DNA of 41,718 bases from a virus, in the IMG/VR virus record IMGVR_UViG_3300008450_000102, positions 1 through 41,718 of that record. One strand, written 5' to 3'. This document shows positions 30,026-38,417 of this stretch, piece by piece. The notes under the pieces are model-generated. The model was not told the DNA's origin. It saw only the letters and a program-made list of their open reading frames with translations, and searched no databases. Each line of letters starts with the position of its first letter. Position 1 is the first letter of the stretch. The position numbers and the translations under genes were made by a program.

Positions 30026-30509
30026 AATTATCTCCTAGTTCTCTGATAAATATTGAATCTGAAAATACAACATTATTTGGATCTTTACACAAGAGCTTTA
30101 AAAGCCTGTGTTCAACTTCTTCCATGTGAAGAAATGAATCAGGCCGCATCGGTTTTAAGTCTTTAAGGCTAACATTTAAAATAGTTGCAAATGCTTGTAG
30201 CCAGTCAACATCAGGCTCTGGCGTCACGCTGATTGCTTTAAACTTCATGTATTCAATTTCACTAATTTGAAAATCTGAGAAAGGAGCGCCCACTCTGAGT
30301 GCAATGCCTTGCTTGTCAAATAAAAAGTCAACTGGCACTCCTTTAATGAGCCTGCCTAACATATAGCCTTTGATGCCATATCTAATCATAGCTGCAACAA
30401 ACATTTTACGGCCTGAAGTACCAGGCTGCTTCCAATGCCTGACATAATTTTCATGCTGTGGAAATCTGCTGATTAAACGAACTTTGAATTTCTTCTTCTT
30501 TTTTGCCAT
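30012..30509 (-). CDS. Hypothetical basic protein, 165 aa
   Basis: The N-terminus is a Lys run (MAKKKKKFKVRLISRF), followed by a mixed alpha/beta body with GIKGYMLGRLIKGVPVDFLFD and a C-terminal HMEEVEHRLLKLLCKDP helix. No motif was recognised. It lies just downstream of the CTAG palindrome cluster, which could hold its promoter or operator. Confidence 0.5.
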   Translation of the reverse strand: MAKKKKKFKVRLISRFPQHENYVRHWKQPGTSGRKMFVAAMIRYGIKGYMLGRLIKGVPVDFLFDKQGIALRVGAPFSDFQISEIEYMKFKAISVTPEPDVDWLQAFATILNVSLKDLKPMRPDSFLHMEEVEHRLLKLLCKDPNNVVFSDSIFIRELGDNYAVN

Positions 30510-30558
30510 GCGTCAGCGGCTTAGCGATTTTTTTTACACTAATCAAGAGCTTTCAACA

Positions 30559-30652
30559 CTCTAGATATCTAGACGTATAGATACTATGAATCATGTAGTC
30601 TAGAGCTCTAACGCTCTAGATATCTAGTATACTAGAGCACTAGTATCTAGTG
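30559..30652. repeat. Cluster of CTAG-containing palindromes
   Basis: CTCTAGATATCTAG occurs twice (30559-30572, 30614-30627), each containing the perfect palindrome CTAGATATCTAG. Between and after them are TAGAGCTCTA (30601-30610), CTAGTATACTAG (30624-30635, overlapping) and CACTAG-tat-CTAGTG (30638-30652). Eight CTAG words fall within about 90 bases. The 231-base gap 30510-30740 lies between two minus-strand genes and has no reading frame. An operator array, recombination site or origin-type element is possible. Confidence 0.7.
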
Positions 30653-30740
30653 AAACTCAGGCTTGTTGAGTGGTTCCAAACCGCTAAAGCGATTCTATGA
30701 TATTTTAAACATCTGTCAATAAAAAATTTCATGTCTTTTG

Positions 30741-31166
30741 CTACTCTATTGCCTTAATGATCTGAATCTTCAAATCAATCAGCTCTTCATCAGCTAATCG
30801 CTCAATTCTCTCGTGACTGAGCCATCTGTCGTAATCCAGCGTAAAATGCCGTTTATTGAGAATTGGCTTTTTCTTGCCGTTTGGTACTTCCAAGTAATAA
30901 TCGTTCAATAGCGAGCCTTTTGAGAGCCTATTCATGTTGATACACAGGTTCTCTATCCAATGTGCATCACAATCAGGTGCGCCTAAGGCTAAAATCTTCT
31001 CGTCTTTCCACACAATCCAGCCTGCTCCAGTAAATGTGAATTGCATTTTGCCAGTATGCGGCAAATCTGAAGGCAATACGTTACCGATGTACCTCTTGAT
31101 TGTCGTTTGCACCCATAGATTTGGGTCTTGAGCCTTCATCTTGTTGAAGAAATTGAACGTTTTCAT
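30741..31166 (-). CDS. Hypothetical protein, 141 aa
   Basis: The protein has a Trp-rich beta segment (TFTGAGWIVWKDEKILALGA) and a C-terminal helix (LADEELIDLKIQIIKAIE). No family was recognised. No strong ribosome site precedes the ATG; a Met at residue 10 is an alternative start. It is divergent from the terminase region, so the 31167-31234 gap probably holds promoters for both directions. Confidence 0.45.
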   Translation of the reverse strand: MKTFNFFNKMKAQDPNLWVQTTIKRYIGNVLPSDLPHTGKMQFTFTGAGWIVWKDEKILALGAPDCDAHWIENLCINMNRLSKGSLLNDYYLEVPNGKKKPILNKRHFTLDYDRWLSHERIERLADEELIDLKIQIIKAIE

Positions 31167-31234
31167 GAAGATAATCTTGCCACAATTTGATTTTTTAGCA
31201 ATTTCAGCGACAATAAGACCTAGATAGGACGCAT

Positions 31235-31372
31235 ATGATTCAAATGAGATCGAATTTTTCTAAATTGTTACTCACAAAAAAGAAAAAACCGAAAAAACAG
31301 CGTCCTGAAAAGGAAAAACAAGATGCTAAGAGTCAGAAAACTCAAGCTAAGAAGCTTAAAATCAAAAAGTAG
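31235..31372 (+). CDS. Lys-rich 45-residue protein before the terminase genes
   Basis: AGGA lies five bases before the ATG. The peptide is extremely basic (LLTKKKKPKKQRPEKEK and QAKKLKIKK). It ends eight bases before the small-terminase start, so it is probably translated. A DNA-binding or packaging-related role is inferred only from charge and place. Confidence 0.5.
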   Translation: MIQMRSNFSKLLLTKKKKPKKQRPEKEKQDAKSQKTQAKKLKIKK

Positions 31373-31380
31373 GGCCTCTC

Positions 31381-31986
31381 ATGTCTAAAGAAGACGTGAA
31401 ATCAAAGCTCGACAAGCTTGCCGACGAGTTTGGTGAACCTAAAGAGCCCAAAAGGCCTATAGCTCAAGATCCTCTGCGCCCAGTCAAAGAGTATGAAGAG
31501 CGCAGATATCAACCTGGCCGCAAGATGAAAGCATCTTGGATCGATGCCAAGCATCAAGAAGAAAAAATGATTGAGGCGATTGATGATCTAAGAGCTATGA
31601 AGCGTCTGGCTCCTACTGTCATGAAGCTTCTGAAAAAGAAGATACCGCTAGATCAAGCCATCAAGGAAACAAGTAGCGAAACATTCTTGATGCTCATGAA
31701 GATGGCATTCACTGAAGGCAATCCTAAAGTCAAATCAAACGTCTTGATGCATATGCTTTCGCTTGCTGGATATTCTGCAACACAGAAGCATCAAATTGAG
31801 CGCATTGATCCAGACTCACCGCGCGAAGCTCTATTGTCTATGATCGCTGGCGCTAAAGATGACTTGAGTAAAGAAGGCATTGAAGTCGTGGATAATAGAA
31901 ATCTAGATGACTCTAACTCAGAGCCTACTGACGTTATTGAAGACGATGATGATGAAGACATAGATGATGTAGGCTATGAAACTTGA
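31381..31986 (+). CDS. Probable terminase small subunit
   Basis: Directly upstream of the large terminase gene and overlapping it by 11 bases. The 201-aa protein has a charged N-terminus, a helical middle (LRAMKRLAPTVMKLLKKKI, then ETFLMLMKMAFTEGNPKVKS) that resembles helical repeat or HTH segments of small terminases, and a strongly acidic tail (DVIEDDDDEDIDDVG). It would recognise the packaging site and load the motor. The call is mainly from position. Confidence 0.6.
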   Translation: MSKEDVKSKLDKLADEFGEPKEPKRPIAQDPLRPVKEYEERRYQPGRKMKASWIDAKHQEEKMIEAIDDLRAMKRLAPTVMKLLKKKIPLDQAIKETSSETFLMLMKMAFTEGNPKVKSNVLMHMLSLAGYSATQKHQIERIDPDSPREALLSMIAGAKDDLSKEGIEVVDNRNLDDSNSEPTDVIEDDDDEDIDDVGYET

Positions 31987-33991
31987 TCTTTCGGATATTG
32001 AAAATAAGTCACAGGAAGAATTAGTTGCAATCGCACAGCAGGTTATGCTGCTGAAGAAAGCTAGAAGATCTAAGCGTCTTGAAGACTATTCAAACACGAT
32101 GCATGAAGGCCAGCTTGCATTTCACAAGAATCGCAAGCGCATTAGATACGTGTGGGCTGGCAACAGATGTCTTCGTGAATCAACTAAAATCTGGACGTCT
32201 GATGGCTTGCAGGAAATTGGCAGCATCAAAGAAAACAGCTGCTTTATTTCGCTGGATACTGAGCGCAATACTTTTGATTACTCGTTTGGCGGAGTGCCGT
32301 TTAAAAAAGGCAAAGATAACCTGTATCGAGTAGTTCACGAGCATGGTGAATTTTATTCATCACTAGCTCACAGAATTTACTGTGAAGACGGTGAGTATCA
32401 TTCAATCGGTGAAATGATTGATGGAGAAAAACTTAAAGCAAGATTTCTAGACGTTAAATCTCCAACTCAATTCAATGCAAACGAGTTAGCGTTTTCACAG
32501 ATACTTGCAATCGAAAAGCAATCAAAGCCTGAGTGGTATTGGGATCTTCCTATTATCGACACTAATAACTATTTAGACGAATCAGGCATTGTTCACAGTA
32601 ATTCAGGCAAAACAACTGCTGGCGCTGTAGAACATATCTGGCGAGCAACAGGCACTCACCCATATTACAAAGGCACGGTACCTATCAAAACAGCAGTAGT
32701 TGGCCCTGACTTTGAAAACTGGGGAAAATCTGTATTTGAGCCAAAGATAAATGAGTGGACTGCGCCACAGATGATCAGAAAGATTGATCGACATCAAAAC
32801 GGCGCGATTAAACGAATCTTCTGGACGTGTGGATCGACTACTGACGTGTTTTCTTGGGATCAAGATCCTATGGTATTTGAAGGCTCAGACTATGATTTAG
32901 TCTGGTTTGATGAGCCGCCTCCTGAAAAGATTTACAAAGCTCTATGGCGCTCGTGTGTTGATCGCGGCGGTACAATGTATATGACAGGCACGCCTCTTAT
33001 GTCGCCTTGGATGTATAAAGTCTATCAGCAGATCAAAGACAATAATGATCCAATTCGCTGGTACATAAAATTCAATTCCAAAGTAAATGCAAAGAATATA
33101 GGCGGAGGCGATGAGAAGCTGGGACTAAAGCGCCTTGAAGAGCTTGCATCTGAGTACACAGAAGAAGAAAAAGCAGCTCGTATTGACGGCGATTTCGTAC
33201 AGCTTCAAGGCCTCATCTTCAAGAATTGGGATCGCGATAAGCATTACATCAATGCGTTTCCTATTCCGCATCATTGGCCTATTTATGAATCAATCGATCC
33301 GCATCCAAATAAGCCGTGGGCTGTAACCTGGACTGCTATTGCGCCAAATAATTCAAAGATTCTTGTGCAGAGCATGTACTGTGAAGGCGTTATTGATGAG
33401 ATTGCAAATCAGATAATCTATGCGCGTGGCAGGATTGAAATTAAAGATAATCTCAAGCCTAAGATTGTTAGAACGCTAATAGATAACGCGTCATCTGTAC
33501 CTCTATGGCAAAAATCTCAGACTGATCCAACGGCAAGACGAATATCCGTTAGAGAAGAGCTTGAGAATATGATTGGGCCAAGAGGCGCAGGTGGGCCTAG
33601 AGTTGAAGTATGTCCTAAGAATGTGCAGCATAAAATTGAGATTTTAAAGCAGTGGCTGCATATAAAAGACCGAAACGGTGTCCAAAGACCAGATTTCTTT
33701 GTATTCTGTAACGGTCAAAACGAGGATTTTGTCGAAGAAATCGAAAACTACGTTTGGGATCGGTATAAAAGTCGTCATGATGCAGGACTAAAAGACAGGC
33801 CAGTCAAAAAGAATGATGATTTACTTGATTCAGTGATGCAGGTGGGTCTTGTGCTTGGTTCGCAAGTGCGCGAACATAGTGAAGATTCAGTTAGCCTGAT
33901 TGATGGCTTGTCTACTTATGGAGGAGATTCAACTAATGGCTCAAGACGATATTTCAAAGCGCGACAAGGCCCTATCAGCTGGCAAGATTGA
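31976..33991 (+). CDS. Terminase large subunit with in-frame mini-intein
   Basis: The reading frame of 671 aa contains an intein of 145 residues (65-209). Removing it joins AGNR to SGKTT and restores a terminase Walker A. Walker B is YDLVWFDE (306-313), motif III is TGTP (337-340), and the C-terminal nuclease domain starts near YESIDPHPNKPW (Asp441), with later acidic residues in LIDNASS and NDDLLDS. The spliced protein is 526 aa, a normal size. It would cut the concatemer and pump DNA through the portal. The start lies inside the small-terminase gene and has only a weak ribosome site. Confidence 0.9.
   Translation: MKLDLSDIENKSQEELVAIAQQVMLLKKARRSKRLEDYSNTMHEGQLAFHKNRKRIRYVWAGNRCLRESTKIWTSDGLQEIGSIKENSCFISLDTERNTFDYSFGGVPFKKGKDNLYRVVHEHGEFYSSLAHRIYCEDGEYHSIGEMIDGEKLKARFLDVKSPTQFNANELAFSQILAIEKQSKPEWYWDLPIIDTNNYLDESGIVHSNSGKTTAGAVEHIWRATGTHPYYKGTVPIKTAVVGPDFENWGKSVFEPKINEWTAPQMIRKIDRHQNGAIKRIFWTCGSTTDVFSWDQDPMVFEGSDYDLVWFDEPPPEKIYKALWRSCVDRGGTMYMTGTPLMSPWMYKVYQQIKDNNDPIRWYIKFNSKVNAKNIGGGDEKLGLKRLEELASEYTEEEKAARIDGDFVQLQGLIFKNWDRDKHYINAFPIPHHWPIYESIDPHPNKPWAVTWTAIAPNNSKILVQSMYCEGVIDEIANQIIYARGRIEIKDNLKPKIVRTLIDNASSVPLWQKSQTDPTARRISVREELENMIGPRGAGGPRVEVCPKNVQHKIEILKQWLHIKDRNGVQRPDFFVFCNGQNEDFVEEIENYVWDRYKSRHDAGLKDRPVKKNDDLLDSVMQVGLVLGSQVREHSEDSVSLIDGLSTYGGDSTNGSRRYFKARQGPISWQD
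32168..32602 (+). other. Mini-intein inserted in the terminase Walker A
   Basis: The first residue is Cys65. Block A reads CLRESTKIWTSDG; block B lies around HGEFYSSLAHRIYC, with Ser129-x-x-His132 in the TxxH position; block F is WYWDLPIIDTNNYL; the end is GIVHSN with terminal Asn209 and Ser210 as the +1 residue. The linker between blocks B and F is only about 50 residues, so there is no homing-endonuclease domain. The penultimate residue is Ser, with His shifted one place, unlike the usual His-Asn. Splicing is inferred from the intact motifs and the exact host motif. Confidence 0.88.
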
Positions 33992-36152
33992 TGAAGAGTA
34001 TATTGCAGGTCTTGCTATTGATGGCTGGGAAAAGGCCAATGAGCAGCGCTCGCATTATCTTGATTCACAAGAAAAGTTTGAAGCAGCTTGGCGTGATTTA
34101 ACAAGCCAAGAAGCAGATGGGCCTTGGGAAAATTCCGCTAATTTCAAGTCAAAAATGATTTTGAAATACGGAAAAGCAACGCATGCTCGTTTATGGCAGC
34201 TGTTTTCTAATCCATCAGGTTTCTACAATGCTGAAGCTCGCACTGAAGTATTTAAAGACTATGAGCCGCAAGTTAAGCGTTTCATGGACTTTGTTATCGA
34301 GTCTTTTGCAAACGGAAAGCTTGGATGCAAAGCTGAATTTGATACTTGGCTTTGGGATGTTGTTTTCAAAGGCTCAGGATATCTGAAAGCTTATTGGAAG
34401 CGTGAAGTACACGAGTATGAAGAAGTAGTACCTACGTTTGAGGTAACTGAGAAGATTGTGTTTGATAAATTCTCTCAGACTGGCAATCCAATGAGCGAGT
34501 CTAAGCTTGTTGAAAAAGAACAAGTCAGAGTTGACATTGTTTCCACTCCTCAAGTGCGCCGTATCGTGTGGGAAGATGTTTGTATGCCTATGGGCTATGA
34601 TGATCCGCAAGAAGCGCCGTGGGTTGAGCATCGCGTATTCATGGATAGCTCCGATATGAAGCAAAAGGCTAAAGACGGCATCTTCTATGCTGACGCTGTT
34701 GAAGAAGCTTTAGAATCCTATGAAGCAAGTCGCTATGATCAAACAGATGAAACTGGCGATATTAAGCGTGCTCGCTTAGAGCTTGATGGAAACAATATTG
34801 ATTTGACTGCATTTGAAGGCAATCAGCATGTCGTATTTGAGTGGTACGGAAAAGCCTATGTAGATAAAGACCGTGATGAAGATGATGATGCAGATGAAGA
34901 TTTAGACAAGATGCCTAAAGAGATTGTTGCTTGGGTGCATAAGGCAACTAAGCGCGTATTAGGCTGGACTTATTTGCACAGAATTTCTCCTGGAGGCATT
35001 AGGCCTATCTTTAAAGGCGATTTTGTTAAGTTTCCTGATAGGCAAAACGGCGTAGGTGTTGCAGAGCTTATTTACGAAGAGCAGCGTTATGATCAAGCTG
35101 TAACTAACATGCGAATTGATAACGGCACGCTGGCATCTATTCCTATGTTTGCATATCGCCAAAGCTCTGGCCTTAAGCCGCAAACGATGCGCGTTCGCCC
35201 AGGTCACGGCATTCCAGTTGATGATGTCAATGACATGAAAGTCTTCCAATTTCCGTTTTTGCAAGGATTTGGATATCAAGAATCAGCTCTCATGGAATCT
35301 AAGGCTGAAGGCCTACTTGCAATCTCTGAGATTCAGCTTGGCCGTGCTCCTGATAAAGTAGGCGCACTCCGCAATGCTACAGGCTCAAACCTGCTTGCGT
35401 CTGAGTCTGGCATTCAGCTTGAGATTCATTTTGACCGAGTTGCAAGATGCATTAACCGTTTGCTCCAATTCCTATTCAGACTGAGCCGTGAGCGCATGCC
35501 GCACACGCTCTATTATCGTGTGACAGGTGAGCGAGGCGAGCCTATTTTCGGAAAAGTCAATCGTGAAGATCTTAAAGGCGAGTATGACTTCAAGATTTCT
35601 GTTGATATCTTAGGTCAGTCACAGCTTGAAAAGCAGCAGCAATCAGTGCTTTTGATGCAAACGCTGATGAATCCTGCTTTCTCGCAAACAGGTGTTGTGA
35701 CTCCAGATAACTTCTACAACTTGGCTAAAAACTTCCTGAAAGCACATCGCCTTGGCAGAATTGATGACTACATCACCAAGCCTCAAGGATACCAAGACAA
35801 GATCACTCCATCTGAGCGTCTATATAGACTCTCGTTTGGATTGTTTAACAATCCTCCTATCGAGTCTACTGTTAGACTTGATGAGAATCATGAAGCAGCA
35901 ATGCAGGCTTATGACGCATTTGAGCAATCCGATTTATTTGGTCTTTTGACTCAAGAAGCAGTTGCGGCTTTGCAAAAACTGCGTGAAGCTCATGCATCTA
36001 TGCTTGAAGCACAACAGGCTGGCGGAAATGCAAACTTAACAGGTGTTCAAGTACCTCGTGGCGGATTTGTAGGCATGGGTGCTCAAGGCGGCGGTGAGAT
36101 GGCCGCATTAATGCCTAATGAAGTTGGGCAGGCAGTAGGTCCAGTTGTCTAA
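33936..36152 (+). CDS. Portal protein
   Basis: The ATG at 33936 has GGAGGAG upstream and is chosen over an in-frame ATG at 33900. At 738 aa it is the size of P22-type portals. The N-terminus has an acidic/aromatic segment (AWRDLTSQEADGPWENSANF), the middle has QRYDQAVTNMRIDNGTLASI and ALRNATGSNLLASESGIQLE, and the C-terminus is long and helical with a Gly-rich tail. It would form the dodecameric vertex through which DNA enters and leaves. It overlaps the terminase gene by 56 bases. Confidence 0.85.
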   Translation: MAQDDISKRDKALSAGKIDEEYIAGLAIDGWEKANEQRSHYLDSQEKFEAAWRDLTSQEADGPWENSANFKSKMILKYGKATHARLWQLFSNPSGFYNAEARTEVFKDYEPQVKRFMDFVIESFANGKLGCKAEFDTWLWDVVFKGSGYLKAYWKREVHEYEEVVPTFEVTEKIVFDKFSQTGNPMSESKLVEKEQVRVDIVSTPQVRRIVWEDVCMPMGYDDPQEAPWVEHRVFMDSSDMKQKAKDGIFYADAVEEALESYEASRYDQTDETGDIKRARLELDGNNIDLTAFEGNQHVVFEWYGKAYVDKDRDEDDDADEDLDKMPKEIVAWVHKATKRVLGWTYLHRISPGGIRPIFKGDFVKFPDRQNGVGVAELIYEEQRYDQAVTNMRIDNGTLASIPMFAYRQSSGLKPQTMRVRPGHGIPVDDVNDMKVFQFPFLQGFGYQESALMESKAEGLLAISEIQLGRAPDKVGALRNATGSNLLASESGIQLEIHFDRVARCINRLLQFLFRLSRERMPHTLYYRVTGERGEPIFGKVNREDLKGEYDFKISVDILGQSQLEKQQQSVLLMQTLMNPAFSQTGVVTPDNFYNLAKNFLKAHRLGRIDDYITKPQGYQDKITPSERLYRLSFGLFNNPPIESTVRLDENHEAAMQAYDAFEQSDLFGLLTQEAVAALQKLREAHASMLEAQQAGGNANLTGVQVPRGGFVGMGAQGGGEMAALMPNEVGQAVGPVV

Positions 36153-36168
36153 TATATTGGAGTTTTAT

Positions 36169-36546
36169 ATGGCAGTATTTGAATATATTAAGTCATTATT
36201 TAAAAAGAAGACTTATACGCAGCAGCTTCTTAGTTACAACATTGCAGATTTATCAAGTCAGATGGATTCTCTGTCTATTGATATCTTCCGCTGTCGTACA
36301 GAAGATTCGATGCGAGTGCTCAAGAAGGTTGTGCAAACTGCACGTAATATCCAGCTTCTTGAGACAAATCGTGCTGAGCCGTCAAAAGTCATGCATCATA
36401 TCGGCAGACTTGATGCGCTCAGCGATCTAGCAGCATTTATCGAGATGAGTCTTGATCCAGAGATTTATTCTCGAAAAGTGGAAAAACAAGCGCCTAGAAC
36501 AAAGCTTTTAGTGCGTAATAACCCAAAATCTAACGCAGTAATATAA
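36169..36546 (+). CDS. Hypothetical protein after the portal, 125 aa
   Basis: GGAG precedes the ATG at 36169. The protein is helical with a basic N-terminus (FEYIKSLFKKKTYTQQLL) and a segment IGRLDALSDLAAFIEMSL. Position between portal and scaffold suggests a head accessory or assembly factor. No family was recognised. Confidence 0.55.
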   Translation: MAVFEYIKSLFKKKTYTQQLLSYNIADLSSQMDSLSIDIFRCRTEDSMRVLKKVVQTARNIQLLETNRAEPSKVMHHIGRLDALSDLAAFIEMSLDPEIYSRKVEKQAPRTKLLVRNNPKSNAVI

Positions 36547-36558
36547 GGAGAAATTAAC

Positions 36559-36711
36559 ATGGTGAATCCAGTAACAGGCGGTCTAGCTGTCATGAAACGT
36601 GCAGCGGATCAGAAAAAAGGCAAAGCTGAAGAAGTAAAAAAAGGCGAAAAGCCAATGAAAGTAGCTAAAAAAGCTATGAAAACTAAAACAAAAATGAAGG
36701 CTAAGAAGTAA
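36559..36711 (+). CDS. Lys-rich 50-residue protein in the head module
   Basis: AAGGAG lies eight bases before the ATG. The peptide starts MVNPVTGGLAVMKRAADQKK and then runs through Lys/Ala/Met repeats (KVAKKAMKTKTKMKAKK). This histone H1-like composition suggests binding to DNA, possibly in the capsid. The strong ribosome site and tight spacing support a real gene. Confidence 0.6.
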   Translation: MVNPVTGGLAVMKRAADQKKGKAEEVKKGEKPMKVAKKAMKTKTKMKAKK

Positions 36712-36761
36712 AGCAGGTTTGCTTTATTCATTAGATTCACTATTCTAGGGAGGGGTATTCA

Positions 36762-37454
36762 ATGAATGAATCCCAAAATTACGGCGAAGAACAAGAAACG
36801 TTCGAGCAAGCTGAAGAAACGGCAACAGGCGGCAAGGCCAATGAGATCGAAGAACTCAAAGGCGATATTAGTTACATTAAAGAATTGTTGATGCAGAAAA
36901 CTGCTCCAGCAACTCAGACAGTAGCTAAAGATGACATCGAAATCGATGCAAGTACGCTTGAAAGATTTAAAGCTGATCCTAGTGAGCTTATTAAGTACAT
37001 TAAGAACACAGCTGAAAAATCAAAGCTTGAGATCAAGAAAGAAGCTGCAAAGCAGTCTTGGGACAGACAAGCAGAAGAAAAGTTTCCGCTGATCAAAACA
37101 AACAAAGATTTTCAGAAGAAAGTCGCAAGTCAAATTCGCGAATTTACGCAGACTGGCGAGTATTCTAAAGATGATCCGATGCTTGTTTACCGAGCAGCGC
37201 AGATTGTATCTGCTGAGTTTGCTACTCAAAATCGCAGCAATAGAGAATCTCAAAATTTTACGACATCAGCAGAAGGTCGTACTAGCGTTTCACGAGAATC
37301 ATCGACTCAAAAGACTAAGATTTCCGACAATGATCCCAGAGTAAATTTTGCAAAACTTATGGGAGTTAGTGGCGAGAAATTGGAACGGTTCAAGAGTCAA
37401 CTGGGGCCCTATGTGGCTCCGATTCGTAAACAGGCTAGGAGGCTTGCAAAATGA
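36762..37454 (+). CDS. Scaffolding-type protein
   Basis: The 230-aa protein is highly charged and helical, with an acidic N-terminus (ESQNYGEEQETFEQAEE), coiled-coil segments (IEELKGDISYIKELLMQK) and a basic C-terminus (VAPIRKQARRLAK) that could contact the capsid protein. Acidic-to-basic polarity and placement between portal and capsid genes are the usual features of podovirus scaffolds. GGGAGGGG lies upstream of the ATG. The 3' end overlaps the next gene by ATGA. Confidence 0.7.
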   Translation: MNESQNYGEEQETFEQAEETATGGKANEIEELKGDISYIKELLMQKTAPATQTVAKDDIEIDASTLERFKADPSELIKYIKNTAEKSKLEIKKEAAKQSWDRQAEEKFPLIKTNKDFQKKVASQIREFTQTGEYSKDDPMLVYRAAQIVSAEFATQNRSNRESQNFTTSAEGRTSVSRESSTQKTKISDNDPRVNFAKLMGVSGEKLERFKSQLGPYVAPIRKQARRLAK

Positions 37455-37873
37455 GCGACGTAAAAACAAAAAACAATCTGAAATTTGTAACACATAGACC
37501 GCGAGATAAGAGTGATCCTGGTTTTAAAATCGTAGGATGTAAACTTCGCTGGCTGGCATCTAATCAGACTGAAGATCGCCCTGGCCGAATCTTCCGCATT
37601 TTGCGAAAGAGCGATTTACCGCCTGAGATTTTGAAACAGATGGAATTCCATAATCGGGATATGTTTAACAAAGATGAAGTTATTCGTAATAGAGAGTTAG
37701 TGCTTGCTTGGGCTCCTGATGAAGCTGTTGCAGAGCATAAAAAAGAATTAGCTGAAGCTGCTAGACGTCAGATGGCTTTAGTTACTTCTCGTGCTGCACC
37801 TGGAAACAATCGCAATATGCGAGTCGAGGAAGCTGAAGTCAGTCAGGCAGGCGAAGAGTATTTTAAACAGTAA
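37451..37873 (+). CDS. Hypothetical head-module protein, 140 aa
   Basis: The start is coupled to the scaffold stop by ATGA. The protein is mixed, with a beta-like N-terminal half (FKIVGCKLRWLASNQTEDRPGR) and a helical C-terminal half (VAEHKKELAEAARRQM). No family was recognised. Position suggests an assembly or capsid accessory role. Confidence 0.55.
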   Translation: MSDVKTKNNLKFVTHRPRDKSDPGFKIVGCKLRWLASNQTEDRPGRIFRILRKSDLPPEILKQMEFHNRDMFNKDEVIRNRELVLAWAPDEAVAEHKKELAEAARRQMALVTSRAAPGNNRNMRVEEAEVSQAGEEYFKQ

Positions 37874-37897
37874 CAATTTAGCTATGGGGAGGATTTT

Positions 37898-38395
37898 ATG
37901 GCTAATGTGAACGCACCTTTCGGTGCACGCCTTATCGATTCGGAAGGCAAAGAAATTCGAGTCAAACGATACGTTAAAAAAACTGGTAGCGCTATTTACG
38001 CAGGTGACTTCGTAAAAATCGCATCCACTGGCGATGTAGAAGTTGCTTCTGCATCAGGTCAGCTTTTGGGTGTTGCTTTGGAATACAAAGCAGCAACTAG
38101 CACTGACAGCATTGCAGTTATTGATGATCCTGAAGCAATCTTCGAGATCCAAGCATCTGCTAACCTTGTTGCAGGTGACGTTTTCGCTAACGCGCAAATC
38201 GTTGCTACAACTGGCGACACTGTTAAATTGACATCCAAGCATGCTTTGGATTCAGCTAACATTGCTGACACTGCAACTCACCAACTCAAGATTCTTGGAC
38301 TCTCTGCTATTGCGTCTAACGAGTACGGCTCGTATGCAAAAGTAAAAGTTAAGATCAACAACCATGCATTCCGTGCTGGCGTATTAGGCGCTTAA
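37898..38395 (+). CDS. Probable capsid decoration/accessory protein, 165 aa
   Basis: The protein is beta-rich and small, starting MANVNAPFGARLIDSEGKE, with GDFVKIASTGDVEVASASGQ and LLGVALEY, a pattern of beta-tulip or barrel decoration proteins that sit just before a major capsid gene. TGGGGAGG precedes the ATG. It probably decorates or cements the capsid. Confidence 0.6.
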   Translation: MANVNAPFGARLIDSEGKEIRVKRYVKKTGSAIYAGDFVKIASTGDVEVASASGQLLGVALEYKAATSTDSIAVIDDPEAIFEIQASANLVAGDVFANAQIVATTGDTVKLTSKHALDSANIADTATHQLKILGLSAIASNEYGSYAKVKVKINNHAFRAGVLGA

Positions 38396-38417
38396 TAGGA
38401 ATAGGGGAGGATAAAAT

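Noticed and set aside
30559-30652. CTAG cluster as a CRISPR array
   Set aside because: The repeats are palindromes of 10-15 bases with uneven gaps, no regular spacers, and no cas genes are present.
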